DNA of 64,000 bases from Chitinophagaceae bacterium 26-R-25 (GTDB lineage: Bacteria; Bacteroidota; Bacteroidia; Chitinophagales; Chitinophagaceae): positions 496,001 through 560,000 of the forward strand of contig JARWSJ010000002.1 in assembly GCA_029906195.1 (NCBI GenBank), given 5' to 3'. Under the pieces are notes generated by a model, which was not told where the DNA came from, did no database searches, and saw only the letters and a list, made by a program, of their open reading frames with translations. Below, piece by piece: positions 17,166 through 25,228 of the stretch; the first letter of the stretch is position 1, and every line of letters starts with the position of its first letter. Position numbers and translations under genes: made by a program.

Positions 17166-18083
17166 ATGATCACCATCCCTCCTTATTTACAGCCCGGAGA
17201 TACAATAGGCATTGTTTGTCCCGCGGGTTACATGCCTTATGATAAAGCAGAAGTTTGTATAAACACATTGTTGCAATGGGGTTACAAAGTCAAGGTAGGT
17301 AAAACACTTGGCGGAGATTCAACCAACTATTTTTCCGGCACGGATGAAGAACGCCTGAATGACTTTCAAAAAATGCTCGATGATAAAGAAGTGAAAGCCA
17401 TTCTCTGTGGCAGAGGCGGATATGGCGTGAGCAGGATAATCGATGAAATTGATTTTAAGCAATTCAGTAAATCTCCCAAATGGATCATCGGGTTCAGCGA
17501 TATCACCGTCTTTCATTCCCACATTTATACGAATTACAAAATTGCATCAATACATTCGCCGATGGCGGCAGCTTTCAATGACGATGGTTATAAAAATGAA
17601 TACGTTCTTTCCTTGAAAGAAACGCTCGAGGGAAAAACTATGCGGTACACTTGTCCCGCTCACGAGTTCAACAAAACGGGAAAAGCAAGTGGTGAACTGG
17701 TCGGAGGGAATCTTGCCTTGCTGGCACATTTGATCGGATCAAAATCTGAGACTAAAACTAAAAACAGAATTCTTTTTATTGAAGATATTGGCGAGTACGC
17801 TTATAATATCGACAGAATGATGCTACAACTGAAGCGTGCAGGTAAGCTGGACGAACTTGCAGGTTTGATTATTGGTGGCTTTACTGATATGAAGGACACC
17901 ACAAGACCATTCGGCAAAACTGTTTTTGAAATTATTCAGGACATTGTAAAAGACTATAAATATCCCCTCTGCTTTGATTTTCCCGTAAGTCATGATACGA
18001 AGAACTATGCGCTGAAAATAGGAGTGGAGTATGAATTGAAGGTGGGAGAAAGTGAGGTGAAGCTGAAGGAAATTGAAAATTGA
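17166..18083 (+). CDS. LD-carboxypeptidase (peptidase S66, LdcA/MccF family)
   Basis: 305 residues. S66 serine peptidases cleave the L,D bond between meso-diaminopimelate and D-Ala in recycled muropeptides, or hydrolyse microcin C-like compounds. Visible elements: the N-terminal PGDTIGIVCPAG; the oxyanion region GRGGYGVSRI; nucleophile Ser111 in GFSDIT; the acidic block FIEDIGEYAYNIDRM (catalytic Glu around 206-210); and catalytic His276 in FPVSHDT. The last codons AAATTGAAAAT and the TGA stop come from a TTGAAAR heptamer array. It stands alone. Confidence 0.9.
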   Translation: MITIPPYLQPGDTIGIVCPAGYMPYDKAEVCINTLLQWGYKVKVGKTLGGDSTNYFSGTDEERLNDFQKMLDDKEVKAILCGRGGYGVSRIIDEIDFKQFSKSPKWIIGFSDITVFHSHIYTNYKIASIHSPMAAAFNDDGYKNEYVLSLKETLEGKTMRYTCPAHEFNKTGKASGELVGGNLALLAHLIGSKSETKTKNRILFIEDIGEYAYNIDRMMLQLKRAGKLDELAGLIIGGFTDMKDTTRPFGKTVFEIIQDIVKDYKYPLCFDFPVSHDTKNYALKIGVEYELKVGESEVKLKEIEN

Positions 18084-18132
18084 AAGTTGAAAGTTGAAAA
18101 TGGGGTGCCGTAGGGGCGAATTGCATTCGCCC
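18070..18132. repeat. TTGAAAR heptamers plus a short GGGCGAAT palindrome
   Basis: TTGAAAA/TTGAAAG units (18070-18101) include the stop codon of the preceding gene. They are followed by GGGCGAAT-TGC-ATTCGCCC (18114-18132), a perfect 8-base palindrome also seen in variant form at 50118-50140 and 63935-63957. Confidence 0.88.
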
Positions 18133-18164
18133 TGCTGCGACCGCGAAGACGCTGAAAGAAAATT

Positions 18165-18231
18165 AAAGTATCAAAAGTCAAAACGTAGCAAGTCTAATTT
18201 TTGACTTCTTAATTTTTACTTTTGACTTCAT
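18165..18231. repeat. Imperfect inverted repeat AAAAGTCAAAA / TTTTTGACTT
   Basis: A left unit TCAAAAGTCAAAAC and two right units TTTTTGACTT and CTTTTGACTTC flank a short spacer, upstream of the oxyR promoter. It is another tandem-arm design with a different unit. Confidence 0.7.
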
Positions 18232-18248
18232 AACGAAACTTGATGAGT

Positions 18249-18279
18249 TTTGCATCTTCATCAACGCGCTCTATCTTTG
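18249..18279 (+). promoter_or_regulatory. Consensus Bacteroidota promoter of oxyR, implying a very short leader
   Basis: TTTG (18249-18252), exactly 19 bases, then TATCTTTG (18272-18279): the best match to TTTG-N19-TAnnTTTG in the window. The oxyR ATG is at 18284, only 5 bases after the -7 element, so the transcript should begin at or next to the start codon. Confidence 0.8.
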
Positions 18280-18283
18280 TCAC

Positions 18284-19228
18284 ATGACTTTCACGCAATT
18301 AGAATATATCGTCGCGGTAGATAATTTTCGTCATTTTGCTGCCGCAGCCGATGCATGTTTTGTAACACAGCCTACGCTAAGCATGCAGGTTCAGAAATTA
18401 GAGGCGGATTTGGGTGTAAAGATTTTCGATCGCAGCAAACAGCCCGTTGTGCCCACAGAAGCGGGCATAGACATTCTCGCACAGGCAAGAAAGATCATCG
18501 CCGAGAAAAACGTAATACAAGAAATTGTTCAACAAAAGAAAGGCATATTGACCGGCGAATTGCGCATTGGCATTATTCCAACTTTAGCTCCATATCTCCT
18601 GCCGCTTTTTGTAAAAGGCTTCAGTAAAAAATTTCCGCAAATAAAACTCGTCGTAAACGAAATGATGACGGATGTGATCATTGCCCGTTTGAAAGAAGGT
18701 CGCATAGATGTTGGTATTCTCGTTACTCCTTTGCACGAGAACGGCATCAAAGAATATCCTTTGTTTTACGAAGAATTACTGGCCTACGTTTCCAGAAAAA
18801 ATGACTTGTTCAAAAAAACGGTCATTCAGCCAACCGACATTGCAGTTGATAAACTTTGGTTGATGGAAGAAGGGCACTGCTTTAGATCGCAGATCGTAAA
18901 CCTTTGCGACTTGCGCAAGCGGAGCGAACAGGAACACAGTTTCAAATACGAAGCAGGAAGCCTTGAAACCTTAAGGCGAATGGTGGAAGTGAATGAAGGC
19001 ATCACCATTCTTCCAGAGCTGGCTACAACAGACATGGCGCCAAAGCAATTACAATTAATAAGGCATTTCCGCAATCCCTCACCCATGCGCGAAGTGAGCC
19101 TCGTTGTTCATCGTGACTTTGTAAAGAAAAGGTTGATCGACACCCTGAAAAGTGAAATCATTTCTGCCGTGCCGGAGAAGATCAAGAAGAATAAGAAGTC
19201 GTTTGTAGTGGAGGTGAATGAAGAATAA
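18284..19228 (+). CDS. oxyR: LysR-type peroxide sensor OxyR
   Basis: 314 residues. N-terminal LysR helix-turn-helix (MTFTQLEYIVAVDNFRHFAAAADACFVTQPTLS is residues 1-33). The C-terminal sensor domain holds Cys199 and Cys208 in EEGHCFRSQIVNLC, the same residue numbers and spacing as the redox pair of E. coli OxyR, which form a disulfide on H2O2 exposure and activate catalase and peroxiredoxin genes. No katG or ahpC is adjacent in the window. The stop codon is the first TAA of an AATAACTG array. Confidence 0.95.
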   Translation: MTFTQLEYIVAVDNFRHFAAAADACFVTQPTLSMQVQKLEADLGVKIFDRSKQPVVPTEAGIDILAQARKIIAEKNVIQEIVQQKKGILTGELRIGIIPTLAPYLLPLFVKGFSKKFPQIKLVVNEMMTDVIIARLKEGRIDVGILVTPLHENGIKEYPLFYEELLAYVSRKNDLFKKTVIQPTDIAVDKLWLMEEGHCFRSQIVNLCDLRKRSEQEHSFKYEAGSLETLRRMVEVNEGITILPELATTDMAPKQLQLIRHFRNPSPMREVSLVVHRDFVKKRLIDTLKSEIISAVPEKIKKNKKSFVVEVNEE

Positions 19229-19307
19229 CTGAATAACTGAATGTTCGAAGTGTGATAGCGAAAGTTGCACTTAAACCACTCAGTTATTCAGTTAATCAGT
19301 TATTCAA
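19221..19307. repeat. Inverted arms of octamer AATAACTG between convergent genes
   Basis: Left arm (19223-19242) has two and a half AATAACTG units and contains the oxyR TAA; right arm (19279-19307) has CAGTTATT, CAGTTAAT, CAGTTATT and runs to the hydrolase stop at 19308. The 36-base spacer is unique. Confidence 0.9.
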
Positions 19308-20114
19308 TCACTGCGCCAGCAGTGAATCCAGCTTCTCATGAAACAGCGGATAATCATTAAGGTTATTATGACTGCCTCCTTTGATGGTTACGAACTCATC
19401 TCCGGGTTTTAAGAAGGGTTTTAATTTCGATGCGTTTCGATAAGTAATTAAACGATCGTCGGTGCCATGAAAAATAGTTACCGGATCAATTACTTTTTGC
19501 AAATATTCGTAAGTAGGCAAATTATAATGCAACATATTTTTCAGCGGGTACATGAAAAAATAAGTCTGCACCAATCCGCGCATGCTGGAGTAAGGCGTCT
19601 CCAATATTAATCGTTTGCAATCCCTGATAGAAGCCAACTGCGCTGCAACGCCTGTTCCCATGCTTTTACCATAAATAATAATGCTGTCTTTGCCGAATTT
19701 TGTACGCGCCAGTTTGTACAACTGCAATGCATAATCATATAAGCGCTGTTCCGTCATGTGGCCAGTGCTTTTTCCAAATCCCGGATAGTCGATCATCCAG
19801 ACTTCATAACCATTCTTAGTAAAGTTGGGAGCGAATTTGGCGTACCAGCCGATATTTTTTTTGTTGCCATGGAAATACAATACCACCCCTTTTGCAATGC
19901 TGTCCTTTGTTGTAAACTGAACGATGTTGAGATTGGAAGCAGTGTCGTAAGCAATGTTTACTTCTTTGTGTGGAATATCGAAATCGTATGCCTCGTTCTT
20001 AGCTTTTCTTTCAGGATGAAAAAGAATCTGGTCCTGCAAGTAATAAAAAGCAATACCAATAGCACAATACACTATAATGATAATCTTGATCCATTTGAAA
20101 ACTGGTCCTCTCAT
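19308..20114 (-). CDS. Alpha/beta hydrolase with N-terminal membrane anchor
   Basis: 268 residues. A single N-terminal membrane segment (IKIIIIVYCAIGIAFYYLQ) is followed by an alpha/beta hydrolase: oxyanion strand LYFHGNKKNIGWYA, nucleophile elbow GKSMG, acid in GTDDRLI, and the histidine in GGSHNNL. The arrangement resembles the ABHD13/BEM46-like serine hydrolases. It is a paralogue of the next gene on the same strand (shared HGN, R/KSxG, HGTxDRLI and GGxHNNL blocks). Substrate unknown; an acyl-lipid or peptide ester is likely for a membrane-tethered member. Confidence 0.85.
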   Translation of the reverse strand: MRGPVFKWIKIIIIVYCAIGIAFYYLQDQILFHPERKAKNEAYDFDIPHKEVNIAYDTASNLNIVQFTTKDSIAKGVVLYFHGNKKNIGWYAKFAPNFTKNGYEVWMIDYPGFGKSTGHMTEQRLYDYALQLYKLARTKFGKDSIIIYGKSMGTGVAAQLASIRDCKRLILETPYSSMRGLVQTYFFMYPLKNMLHYNLPTYEYLQKVIDPVTIFHGTDDRLITYRNASKLKPFLKPGDEFVTIKGGSHNNLNDYPLFHEKLDSLLAQ

Positions 20115-20130
20115 GCTGCAAAAATAGAGA

Positions 20131-20313
20131 GAGGAACGCAGATGACGCAGATTTTCATGATTTGTTATGATTTTTTAATGTTGGTAGATGATAACAAATC
20201 CAAATACAGAAAGGGTATATACAATAACAGTTGAGACTATTTTTTATATTGAAAACAAAATAGAAAATCATGTAAATCATGACAATCATGAAAATCAGCG
20301 TTCCTTCTCTCTG
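20131..20313. repeat. Inverted repeat with ATCATGA octamer-like units and GGAACGC ends
   Basis: Left arm 20131-20176 (GAGGAACGCAGATGACGC, then ATTTTCATGATTTGTTATGATT) is mirrored by 20263-20313 (AAATCATGTAAATCATGACAATCATG, then AAAATCAGCGTTCC). Same family as 34707-34740 and 43927-44035. It separates the two hydrolase genes and abuts the stop of the second. Confidence 0.88.
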
Positions 20314-20314
20314 T

Positions 20315-21103
20315 TCAATATTTCAAAATATCCCGAATAAAATTATGGTATTCATCAAACGATGGCAGGTTGTTGTGCCCGCCGCCTACAATGCGGATCA
20401 GGGTGATTTTGTTGGGATTGATTTCCTGGAGTTTTTCGCTGTGCCTAATGGGAATCAGCCTGTCTTTTGTGCCATGTAAAATATAGGTGTGACAGTTCAC
20501 GTAGCGAATCCATTTGTCAATGCGCAAGTGATAACGGAGCACGATACTTATAGGCAAAATAGGAAGGAAACGTTTTACCACCCTTGTAAAATTGTAATAT
20601 GGCGCATCGAGGATCAGATAGCGCGGCTTATTGTCAGATGCGATCTTTGCTGCAAAGCCGCTGCCAATGCTTCTTCCGTAAACGATGATGTGATGTTCTG
20701 CAAATTGTTTGGCCAAAGCAGTATATACAAATTGAACATCGCTCAGCATCTCCGCTTCACTACGCTTGCCCGTGCTTTTTCCAAAGCCCCGGTAATCGAT
20801 CAATACAACGTCGTAATCATACCGGTAGAAGTCTTTTGCGTATTTCGCCCAACCCTTTATGCTCCGGCTGTTCCCATGCAGATAGAGTATTAAACCTTTG
20901 GGATTTTCCCTGTAAAAATGTAATCCATTTATCAATACCCCCGGAGCAATGTTAAAATTCAATTCGCGAAAAGGAACATCGTATTTGAAAACAAAGTCTT
21001 TCCGTAGTTTTTCGGGTTTGAAAATGAATTTTTCCTGGAAAAAATATACAAGAATAGAAAGTAAAACAATGCCTCCCGCTATATAAATAATGATGTGGTT
21101 CAA
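20315..21103 (-). CDS. Alpha/beta hydrolase with N-terminal membrane anchor (paralogue)
   Basis: 262 residues. Same plan as the preceding hydrolase: N-terminal membrane helix (IIIYIAGGIVLLSILVYFF), LYLHGNSRSIKGWA, DYRGFGKSTGKR, elbow GRSIG, acid region HGTKDRLIP and histidine in GGGHNNL. The reading frame has no ATG at its start; the only upstream option is the TTG at 21103, because a stop closes the frame a few codons before it. Expression may therefore be low. Together the two genes form a local duplication that has diverged substantially. Confidence 0.83.
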   Translation of the reverse strand: MNHIIIYIAGGIVLLSILVYFFQEKFIFKPEKLRKDFVFKYDVPFRELNFNIAPGVLINGLHFYRENPKGLILYLHGNSRSIKGWAKYAKDFYRYDYDVVLIDYRGFGKSTGKRSEAEMLSDVQFVYTALAKQFAEHHIIVYGRSIGSGFAAKIASDNKPRYLILDAPYYNFTRVVKRFLPILPISIVLRYHLRIDKWIRYVNCHTYILHGTKDRLIPIRHSEKLQEINPNKITLIRIVGGGHNNLPSFDEYHNFIRDILKY

Positions 21104-21189
21104 TAAGTGGTCTGTTAGTTATTTCAAGATAATAAATTTTAACGGTTTCGAATCCAAGAGTATTAGTAGGCGATCGTCATGTTTAACAA

Positions 21190-21249
21190 GGCTTCGACAA
21201 GCTCAGCCTGACAGTGTAAACGGAGTGTCAGGCTGAGCTTGTCGAAGCC
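21190..21249. repeat. Perfect inverted repeat, 24-base arms (GGCTTCGACAAGCTCAGCCT...)
   Basis: Arms 21190-21213 and 21226-21249 are exact reverse complements with a 12-base loop. It lies between the hydrolase start and the kup stop. No U-run follows, so it is more a dispersed REP-like element than a terminator. Confidence 0.95.
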
Positions 21250-21293
21250 CTGCTTGCTATAATGGTGTGAGCGTATTCTACCACAAAACAAAA

Positions 21294-21319
21294 AAGTTGG
21301 ACCACTATCGGCCCAACTT
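21294..21319 (-). terminator. Rho-independent terminator of kup
   Basis: AAGTTGG (21294-21300) pairs with CCAACTT (21313-21319), flanked by A-runs on the plus strand, so that the minus-strand transcript ends in a U-run. It lies 45 bases after the kup stop. Confidence 0.85.
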
Positions 21320-21326
21320 CAAAAAA

Positions 21327-21362
21327 ATAATTTTCAATTTTCAACTTTCAATTCTCCATTAA
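21327..21362 (-). repeat. TTGAAAR heptamers after the kup stop
   Basis: Four units (ATTTTCA/ACTTTCA on the plus strand) read in the kup direction as TTGAAAG/TTGAAAA and begin within 15 bases of its stop codon, before the terminator. Confidence 0.85.
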
Positions 21363-21363
21363 T

Positions 21364-23385
21364 TCAGTCCACCTCAATTCTCTTCAATCGCAAATTCGTA
21401 ACAGGCGATACGATCAACGGGAACTTCTCAACGGTTACGCTTGCGGAGTCAAGACCAAAGCCTCTTTCCTCAGAAAGACTGATCTCTTTCACCCAGAAAT
21501 ACAACTTCATGATAATGCGCTCCACAATTGGCAATTCATTATCCTGACTCAGGTATTTTTCCATAACAATGAATTGGAAGTCGCCCACCACATTGTTTCT
21601 TTCAAGACTTTCATAACGGCTCGTAATGTTCACTTCTTTGTTGGCAACAAGATCTGCCACTACTTTACGGAACATCAGGTTAATACGCGGCTCAATTCTA
21701 AAACCTAAACGGAACTCTACCCTGATGATATCATTTGGAATAATGTGGTCAACAGAATATTCGCAGGTATACGGATCATCCAAAGTGTCTACGTGAATGA
21801 ACCAGTAGATATCTGCACGTTTCGGTTTTCTGTTCAAAATCGAATAAATGATCTTATGCTCAATTTCCTTAGGGTTATTGGCACTTGTCATGTACACCAG
21901 GTGTGTCGCGTGTTTTGGAACAGTTCTGTCGTTACTCAATTCCTGTATTTGTGGAATATAATGGTCCATGCGAACAAACTCCACATAGCGGTTTTTGATT
22001 TTTCTGCTGCGGAACCAGATATACATGATGGTAAACAAACCTCCTGCAATGATCAAAGACACGAAACCACCATGAGGGAATTTCTCAAGGTTTGCAAAAA
22101 GGAAACTGAACTCAATTCCCAGGTACACCACGAGATACAAGTAAATAAGATATGGTGGTGTTCGTTTGGAAACGAGATAATTTGCGAACAAGATCGATGT
22201 AGCGATCATACACATGGTAATCGCCAAACCATAAGCAGCTTCCATGTTACTCGATTCCTGGAAGTACAACACAACGCCTGTACAGCCCAAGAACAACAAC
22301 AGGTTAATGCCCGGAATATATAATTGTCCGCGCTCTTCCGTTGGGTAAACAATTTTCAGTTTTGGCCAAAGGTTCAGTCGCATTGCCTCACTGATCAGTG
22401 TAAATGAACCGCTGATCAACGCCTGGCTGGCAATAATAGCGGCAGCAGTAGCAATTACGATACCTGCAATGATGAACCAATGCGGCATAATGCCGTAGAA
22501 AGGGTTAATAAGTTCCTGTGCGTTCGGAAACTCCAGCATGAACTTAGAATCTTTCAACAGTTTTTCCGTAGCAAACACAGCTCCATGATGTTTTGCTAAA
22601 AGCCATGCACCCTGCCCCAGGTAGTTCAGGATCAGGGCGGTTTTTACGAATATCCATGAGTAACGGATGTTCCATTTTCCGCAGTGACCAAGGTCGGAAT
22701 ACAGCGCCTCCGCACCAGTAGTACAAAGGAAAACTGCACCCAGCAGCCAGAATCCTTTTGGATAAGTTACCAGTAATTTTATAGCATAGTATGGGTTCAG
22801 CGCTTTGAACATTTCGAAGTCATAAGAAATCTTCGAAAGCCCCAGCACTGCCAGCATACAGAACCAAACGAACATTATCGGTCCAAAGAATTTACCGATA
22901 GACGCCGTACCAAATTGCTGCACAAAAAATAGTGCACACAAAATGCCCAGCACTATGTACATGATTACGTTGGGGTTTGCATCCACAATAGGTCGAAAGA
23001 AATCTTGTCTTCCAAGCTCCTCAATCGCAGAGGTAACGGTAATAGGCGGCGTAATCATACCGTCGGCCAGCAGCGCAGCGCCACCAAGCATAGCGGCAAC
23101 AACCAGCCATTTCCTTTGTCGTCTTACCAATGCATACAATGAGAAAATACCACCTTCACCCTTGTTGTCTGCCTGCAACGTGAGGATAACGTATTTAACG
23201 GTGGTTTGAAGTGTAAGTGTCCAGATGATGCAGGACACGCTTCCGATGATAAGGTCTTCTGAAATAGGTCTTCCGGCAATGATTGCGCTCATTACGTAAA
23301 GAGGAGAGGTACCAATGTCACCATAAATAATTCCTAAGGCGATTAGAAGTCCGGCCAAGGAGGCCTTGTTTGATATTTTGCCCAC
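21364..23385 (-). CDS. kup: KUP family potassium uptake permease
   Basis: 673 residues, the usual length. About 12 membrane segments in the first 460 residues and a soluble C-terminal domain. The family start is clear: ASLAGLLIALGIIYGDIGTSPLYV and LQADNKGEGGIFSLYAL. It imports K+ (or Cs+) driven by the proton gradient. The start codon is GTG at 23385; no ATG is available in frame, and GTG places the conserved AGLLIALG block at the normal distance from the N-terminus. Monocistronic, with its own terminator and -7 element. Confidence 0.93.
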   Translation of the reverse strand: MGKISNKASLAGLLIALGIIYGDIGTSPLYVMSAIIAGRPISEDLIIGSVSCIIWTLTLQTTVKYVILTLQADNKGEGGIFSLYALVRRQRKWLVVAAMLGGAALLADGMITPPITVTSAIEELGRQDFFRPIVDANPNVIMYIVLGILCALFFVQQFGTASIGKFFGPIMFVWFCMLAVLGLSKISYDFEMFKALNPYYAIKLLVTYPKGFWLLGAVFLCTTGAEALYSDLGHCGKWNIRYSWIFVKTALILNYLGQGAWLLAKHHGAVFATEKLLKDSKFMLEFPNAQELINPFYGIMPHWFIIAGIVIATAAAIIASQALISGSFTLISEAMRLNLWPKLKIVYPTEERGQLYIPGINLLLFLGCTGVVLYFQESSNMEAAYGLAITMCMIATSILFANYLVSKRTPPYLIYLYLVVYLGIEFSFLFANLEKFPHGGFVSLIIAGGLFTIMYIWFRSRKIKNRYVEFVRMDHYIPQIQELSNDRTVPKHATHLVYMTSANNPKEIEHKIIYSILNRKPKRADIYWFIHVDTLDDPYTCEYSVDHIIPNDIIRVEFRLGFRIEPRINLMFRKVVADLVANKEVNITSRYESLERNNVVGDFQFIVMEKYLSQDNELPIVERIIMKLYFWVKEISLSEERGFGLDSASVTVEKFPLIVSPVTNLRLKRIEVD

Positions 23386-23461
23386 GATTGAGTAATTATG
23401 AACTTTACTGTGTACGAATATTTTAATACTGTGTTAACAGTTTTTCTGCAGACACAAGCTG

Positions 23462-23469
23462 CAAAGTTA
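23462..23469 (-). promoter_or_regulatory. -7 element for kup
   Basis: The minus strand reads TAACTTTG (full TAnnTTTG match), 76 bases upstream of the GTG start. A -33 TTTG at the proper distance is not seen. Confidence 0.45.
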
Positions 23470-23542
23470 TATGGAAACACAATTAAAGTCGTTTAAAAAA
23501 TTATTAGTTAATAATTGAAACTACTAACCGTTAGTTTAGTCA

Positions 23543-23644
23543 GGAACTAGAAATTAGGAATTAGGAGTTAGAACGTAGATCAAATATCTAGTATGTTCTC
23601 CTACTAATTCCTAATTTCTAATTCCTAACTCCTAATTCCTGCTC
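23543..23644. repeat. Inverted arms of AATTAGG heptamers, 26-base spacer
   Basis: Left arm 23543-23571 (GAACTAG, AAATTAGG, AATTAGGAG) and right arm 23598-23644 (CTAATTC, CTAATTT, CTAATTC, CTAACTC, CTAATTC). It sits between two divergent genes and, with the two promoters, accounts for the 319-base gap. Confidence 0.9.
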
Positions 23645-23671
23645 TCTCAACGTATAATCGCAGTTTTTGTT

Positions 23672-23679
23672 TACGTTTG
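23672..23679 (+). promoter_or_regulatory. -7 element of the BtrH/ABC operon
   Basis: TACGTTTG fits TAnnTTTG, 25 bases before the ATG at 23705. The -33 region is not convincing. Confidence 0.45.
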
Positions 23680-23704
23680 TGAGGCTATTAAACAACCCGG
23701 GATT

Positions 23705-24115
23705 ATGAAAAAGGAAGAATTACCACAGGATAAAAAAATCATTAAGGGAGAAGACAATACCTTAAGGAAAGTATTATACGTGACTGACGATTCCGGAAAT
23801 TATGAATCTGCGCAGTCGGACGGCTGGGAGGCTGAGAACTATGCGCTTACCCAAGCCTGGGAAGACATTGACGAACACATCGCAGAAACCAGGGAAAAGG
23901 TGAAAAATGGCGAGGTGAGCCCGATTGCCTATTTTATGCTGAAAAATCTTATGGACATTCCCATCCTTGCAAGCTATGTCGGCAAATGGAAATGGGTGGT
24001 AAAACGGCACTTAAAACCTTCAGTCTTTAAAAAATTAGATAAGAAAACATTGGAGCTGTACGCTTCCGTTTTCAACATAACTGTAGATGAACTTACTAAA
24101 TTCCCTGCAGCGTAA
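23705..24115 (+). CDS. Uncharacterised 136-residue protein, first gene of BtrH/ABC operon
   Basis: I do not recognise a named domain. It has no signal peptide and no membrane helix; it is charged, with an acidic, aromatic N-terminal half (DGWEAENYALTQAWEDIDEHI) and a C-terminal helical part (KKLDKKTLELYASVFNITVDELTKF) resembling the first helices of a helix-turn-helix or a small docking domain. It precedes the BtrH-like gene by 17 bases, so it is surely in that operon. A cytoplasmic partner or regulator of the neighbouring enzyme/transporter is the most reasonable guess. Confidence 0.7.
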   Translation: MKKEELPQDKKIIKGEDNTLRKVLYVTDDSGNYESAQSDGWEAENYALTQAWEDIDEHIAETREKVKNGEVSPIAYFMLKNLMDIPILASYVGKWKWVVKRHLKPSVFKKLDKKTLELYASVFNITVDELTKFPAA

Positions 24116-24132
24116 TAATATCTCAACCATCT

Positions 24133-25146
24133 ATGATCATTGAAAATTTCGAGCATCACCAGTATGCACATTGTGAAAGCGGCGTTACAGTAAATCTTTT
24201 AAGGTATTACGGAGTAGAACTTTCTGAGCCCATGATATTTGGCATCGGTGCAGGTATGTTTTTCGGGCATTTGCCATTTGTGAAAGTAAATGGCGTACCG
24301 GGAACAACCTTCCGCATTTGGCCCGGTTACATTTTTAAAAGAGTAAGCAACCAGCTTGGCGTAAAAATAAAAGTGGAGAATTTCAAAACTCCCGAAAAGG
24401 CAATGCAGGCGCTGGATGAGGTCTTGGCCAGCAAAAGACCCGCAGGAATGATGGCCAGCGTTTATTATTTAAATTATCTGCCACCCGCCTTTCGTTTTCA
24501 TTTCAACGCCCACAACTTGATCGCTTTTGGCAAAGAAGGAAGTGAGTACCTGATAAGCGATCCGGTTATGGAAAATGTAGCGAAAGTTTCTACTGAAGAT
24601 CTGGCAAAAGCCCGCTTTGCAAAAGGGTTTCCGGAGCCTAACGGCAGAATGTATTACCCCGTTCAGGCACCCAAAACAGTTGATCTTACAAAGCCAATCT
24701 GGAGCGGCATCAATCAAACATGTTTTTTCATGTTAACTCCGCCCGTGCCGTTCTTTGGAGTAAAAGGCATTAAATTTTTAGGTAAAAAAATAAAACAGTA
24801 CCCTGCCAAACTTGATCCGAGAAGATCGGCGCTGTATGTGGGAAACATCATTCGGATGCAGGAAGAGATAGGCACAGGCGGCGCAGGCTTCAGATTTTTA
24901 TACGCTGCATTTTTGCAGGAAGCAGGCAAGAAATTTGGCAACGACGAACTATTGCACCTGTCAGAAGAAATGACCACAATTGGCGACCAATGGCGCAATT
25001 TCGCATACTCCGCCGCACGAACCTGCAAAGCACGTAGCGGCGAATTACATTCCTACGATCAACTGGGCGACATGCTCATCGACATATCCGGAAAGGAAAA
25101 AGATTTTTTTGAGAAACTTAAAAAAGTGGCAAAAAACCGGAAATAA
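24133..25146 (+). CDS. BtrH N-terminal domain / DUF4872 protein
   Basis: 337 residues. The N-terminal half matches the BtrH N-terminal domain (butirosin biosynthesis protein H, an acyl transferase with a cysteine-peptidase-like fold): Cys14 in YAHCESGVTVNLL, GIGAGMFF, then His127 in FNAHNLIAFG and Asp143 in ISDPV, a plausible Cys-His-Asp triad. The C-terminal part corresponds to DUF4872. BtrH moves an acyl chain from a carrier protein onto its product. Here no carrier protein lies in the window, but an ABC exporter follows, so it may modify the exported compound. Cytoplasmic, no signal peptide. Confidence 0.8.
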   Translation: MIIENFEHHQYAHCESGVTVNLLRYYGVELSEPMIFGIGAGMFFGHLPFVKVNGVPGTTFRIWPGYIFKRVSNQLGVKIKVENFKTPEKAMQALDEVLASKRPAGMMASVYYLNYLPPAFRFHFNAHNLIAFGKEGSEYLISDPVMENVAKVSTEDLAKARFAKGFPEPNGRMYYPVQAPKTVDLTKPIWSGINQTCFFMLTPPVPFFGVKGIKFLGKKIKQYPAKLDPRRSALYVGNIIRMQEEIGTGGAGFRFLYAAFLQEAGKKFGNDELLHLSEEMTTIGDQWRNFAYSAARTCKARSGELHSYDQLGDMLIDISGKEKDFFEKLKKVAKNRK

Positions 25147-25222
25147 TTGAAAACTGAAAGTTGAAAATGAAGGGTTGCCTTTAAAGCTAATTTTCAACTT
25201 TCAATTTTCAATTTTCAATTAA
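25147..25222. repeat. Inverted TTGAAAR heptamer arms inside an operon
   Basis: Left arm 25147-25168 (TTGAAAACTGAAAGTTGAAAA) and right arm 25188-25221 (ATTTTCAACTTTCAATTTTC...) lie between the BtrH-like gene and the ABC ATPase gene, which are co-directional and probably cotranscribed. The array could form a hairpin in the middle of the mRNA. Confidence 0.88.
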
Positions 25223-25228
25223 ATAAAC

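Noticed and set aside
21190..21249. The 24-base inverted repeat as terminator of the upstream gene
   Set aside because: No U-run on either side; the true kup terminator is at 21294-21319.
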